NCBI RefSeq assembly: GCF_002749975.1
Contig: NZ_PEIG01000004.1
Location: forward strand, 1 to 64,000
Source: Gloeocapsopsis sp. IPPAS B-1203
GTDB taxonomy: Bacteria; Cyanobacteriota; Cyanobacteriia; Cyanobacteriales; Chroococcidiopsidaceae
DNA length: 64,000 nucleotides
Direction: 5' to 3'
The notes beneath the pieces were generated by a model. It did no database searches. It was not told where the DNA came from and saw nothing but the letters and a program-made list of their open reading frames with translations. Of the stretch, positions 61,732 through 64,000 are shown piece after piece. Every line of letters starts with the position of its first letter. The first letter of the stretch is position 1. A program made the translations under genes and the position numbers.

Positions 61732-64000
61732 ATGGATAGTAATGAAACAGAATTACAACGGCGATCGCAGCTTTCTCCTGTCAAACAGGCTTTGCTGAAA
61801 AAACGCTTACAAAACGAAACTCATTCAAATTCACAACTCAATCAAATTCCTCGACGCCCACAAAATTGTGCGATTCCGCTATCTTATGCTCAAGAACGGT
61901 TATGGTTAGCTGAAGGGTTATCTGGTGCTGCTATATACAATATGTTTAGTAGCATTCTAATTAAAGGAAAACTTGATATCTCTGCATTAGAACGCAGTAT
62001 TCAAGAAATCGTTCAACGCCACGAAATCTTAAGGACATCATTCTCAGATGTAGAAGGGAAACCAATTCAGGTCATTGGTTCTACGTCGTTGACATTACCG
62101 CTAGTTGATTTGCGACATCTAGCAATTGACAAGCAGCAACAAGAAGTTCAACGCTTAACGATATCTGAACAAACGCAAGCTTTTGACTTAGCAAAAGATC
62201 CACTATTACGAGTTCAGCTACTTCATTTAAGTGAAGCAGAATACTTGATGCTATTGACTATTCATCATATTGTTGCTGATGCTTGGTCGCGGGGAATTTT
62301 CTTGCAAGAATTAGCAACGCTTTATACCGCCTTCAGCCAAGGAAAATCTTCTCCTTTATTGGAATTACCCATTCAATACGCAGATTATGCAATTTGGCAA
62401 CGACAGCAACTTCAGGGTGAATTACTAGAAACGCAACTGGCTTATTGGCAAGAGAAATTACAGGGTGAATTACCAATTCTGAATTTACCAACCGATTGCC
62501 CTCGACCGCGATCGCAGTCATACAAAGGTGCAAGTTTATCCTTTACATTACCTCAAACACTCGCGAATTCACTGCAAGCTTTGAGCCATCAAGAGAGTGT
62601 GACCTTATTTGTCACATTGTTAGCTGCATTCAAGGTGCTATTACATCGCTATACCGGACAGGATGATATTTTAGTTGGTTCTCCGTTTGCTAACCGTAAT
62701 CGCCCAGAAATAGAAAAATTGATTGGATTTTTCGTTAATACTTTGGTATTGCGTAGCGACTTATCGGGTAACGTGAGTTTTCGAGAATTAGTAAGTCGAG
62801 TCCGCGAGGTGGTATTAGGTGCGATCGCCCATCAAGATTTGCCATTTGAAAAGCTATTGGAATCGTTATCGCAGCGTCATCCTAGTAGTAATCCTCCGTT
62901 TCAAGTGATGTTCTCGTTGCAAAATCTACCAGATGTCACGCTGGAATTACCAGGAGTTACGTTACGTTTTCCTGAAGTGGAAAATCAAACAGCGTTTTTT
63001 GATTTGGTTTTGTCGATAACACAAACCAAGCAAGGATTAACTGGTGTGATGGAATACAACACCGATTTATTCAATCGAGATGCGATCGCGCGGATGCTAG
63101 GGCATTATCAGGTATTACTCGCAGGTATCATTGCCAACCCAGACCAGGCAATATCCAAGTTACCATTACTTACCGCGAAAGAACAGGCAACTTTAGCAAC
63201 ATGGCAACAAATTGAGTGTCATTATCCTTCAGATAAGTGCTTGCATCAGTTATTTGAAGCCCAAGTGGAGCAAACACCAAATGCTGTAGCCATCGTATTT
63301 GAAAATGAGCAACTAACATACCGCGAACTCAATCAAAAAGCAAATCAACTCGCGCATCATCTCCATAGCTTGGGAATTAAAACTCAAGCCAAAGTTGGGC
63401 TATGCGTCGAACGTTCGATCGAAATGGTTGTAGGGATATTAGGAATTCTCAAAGCAGGTGCAGCTTACGTACCCATCGATCCAAATTACCCACAGCAGAG
63501 GTTGGAGTTTATCTTAGCAGATGCACAAGTAGAATTACTTCTGACGCAGAGTCAATTCAATATTGAATATCCCACGCAATTAGCATTAGACACATTTTTT
63601 AGCAATACCCAATCAGTTGAAAATCTTAACTTAGAAATTACTCCAGATAACATTGCCTACGTCATTTATACTTCGGGTTCTACAGGGACACCCAAAGGAG
63701 TTTTGTGTACACACTACAATGTCGTTCGTCTGTTTCAAGCGACGCAAGCGTGGTTCAACTTTAATTCTCACGATGTCTGGACGCTGTTTCACTCGATCGC
63801 CTTTGACTTTTCAGTTTGGGAATTATGGGGCGCATTACTTCACGGTGGAAAACTCGCGATCGTTCCTTATTGGGTGAGTCGTTCTCCAGAAGAATTTTAT
63901 GCGATGTTATCGCAACAAAAGGTGACAGTTCTCAACCAAACACCTTCAGCATTTCGTCAGTTAATGCGAGTCGATGCTGAACGCGATCGCCACGATTTAA
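61732..64000 (+). CDS. NRPS C-A(Thr-like), 3' end outside window
   Basis: About 756 aa seen; the frame is open to the window end. A condensation domain (about 45-470; PLSYAQERLWLAEGL and HHIVADA at 178-184) and an adenylation domain from about 528 (LTYRELNQ). A3 is YTSGSTGTPKG near 646. The first four pocket residues, D-F-W-N, from IAFDFSVWEL and VLNQTPSA, match the start of the threonine code (DFWNIGMVHK), so Thr is the likely substrate; the rest of the code is beyond the window. The second His motif ends in DA instead of DG. It starts 58 bp after the PKS and accepts its reduced polyketide intermediate. Confidence 0.9.
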   Translation, partial: MDSNETELQRRSQLSPVKQALLKKRLQNETHSNSQLNQIPRRPQNCAIPLSYAQERLWLAEGLSGAAIYNMFSSILIKGKLDISALERSIQEIVQRHEILRTSFSDVEGKPIQVIGSTSLTLPLVDLRHLAIDKQQQEVQRLTISEQTQAFDLAKDPLLRVQLLHLSEAEYLMLLTIHHIVADAWSRGIFLQELATLYTAFSQGKSSPLLELPIQYADYAIWQRQQLQGELLETQLAYWQEKLQGELPILNLPTDCPRPRSQSYKGASLSFTLPQTLANSLQALSHQESVTLFVTLLAAFKVLLHRYTGQDDILVGSPFANRNRPEIEKLIGFFVNTLVLRSDLSGNVSFRELVSRVREVVLGAIAHQDLPFEKLLESLSQRHPSSNPPFQVMFSLQNLPDVTLELPGVTLRFPEVENQTAFFDLVLSITQTKQGLTGVMEYNTDLFNRDAIARMLGHYQVLLAGIIANPDQAISKLPLLTAKEQATLATWQQIECHYPSDKCLHQLFEAQVEQTPNAVAIVFENEQLTYRELNQKANQLAHHLHSLGIKTQAKVGLCVERSIEMVVGILGILKAGAAYVPIDPNYPQQRLEFILADAQVELLLTQSQFNIEYPTQLALDTFFSNTQSVENLNLEITPDNIAYVIYTSGSTGTPKGVLCTHYNVVRLFQATQAWFNFNSHDVWTLFHSIAFDFSVWELWGALLHGGKLAIVPYWVSRSPEEFYAMLSQQKVTVLNQTPSAFRQLMRVDAERDRHDL

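Overview
The window comes from a cyanobacterial chromosome. The evidence is the abundance of the HIP1 octamer GCGATCGC, two TonB-dependent receptors carrying the AMIN domain typical of cyanobacterial receptors, an SLH/OprB-type porin, DUF29 and Uma2 (DUF820) genes, and heptameric TAATTGG-type STRR repeats. A coccoid or filamentous lineage related to Chroococcidiopsis or Gloeocapsopsis is a guess only. No rRNA, tRNA or CRISPR array was seen.

Region 1 (1-6.3 kb) is accessory DNA in decay: a frameshifted DUF5615 PIN-like gene, an IS630 transposase remnant, a broken strawberry-notch-like helicase gene, an intact ParA/ParB pair, a convergent coiled-coil protein with tandem winged-helix-like repeats, and two further transposase remnants. 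A 16-bp sequence containing a perfect palindrome occurs just upstream of both parA and parB and is the best candidate for their centromere or operator.

Region 2 (6.3-12 kb) holds an FAD oxidoreductase, cysteine desulfurase, a PD-(D/E)XK-like protein, a RCK potassium channel, and two separate genes that look like the two halves of a DNA photolyase.

Region 3 (12.2-23.2 kb) is an iron-siderophore locus: an ABC half-exporter, a PchR-like AraC regulator, a TonB receptor, a siderophore-binding lipoprotein, a sucrase/ferredoxin-like protein and a second ABC half-exporter. The two half-exporters carry complementary motif defects, as expected of an asymmetric heterodimer. Upstream of the receptor is a 20-bp direct repeat with a 21-bp period, a likely regulator site.

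Region 4 (23.3-34.8 kb) is mostly housekeeping: Uma2, lepA, a small ribbon-helix-helix protein, a hybrid GAF histidine kinase, ligA, a GH57 protein and a kinase/OmpR regulator pair. Region 5 (34.9-44.4 kb) is a very tight seven-gene operon: three glycosyltransferases, an ABC exporter, two APH-like kinases and a porin. It looks like a pathway for making and exporting a phosphorylated glycoconjugate that I do not recognise. A transporter and a hypothetical gene follow.

Region 6 (46-64 kb) is a siderophore biosynthesis cluster. A minus-strand set (TonB receptor, binding lipoprotein, MFS exporter) diverges from a plus-strand assembly line: FAAL-ACP-C-A(Ser)-PCP, then KS-AT(malonyl)-KR-ACP, then C-A(Thr-like), which runs off the window. 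The predicted product is an acylated peptide-polyketide, probably an amphiphilic siderophore. Regions 3 and 6 together give the cell two separate siderophore receptor systems.
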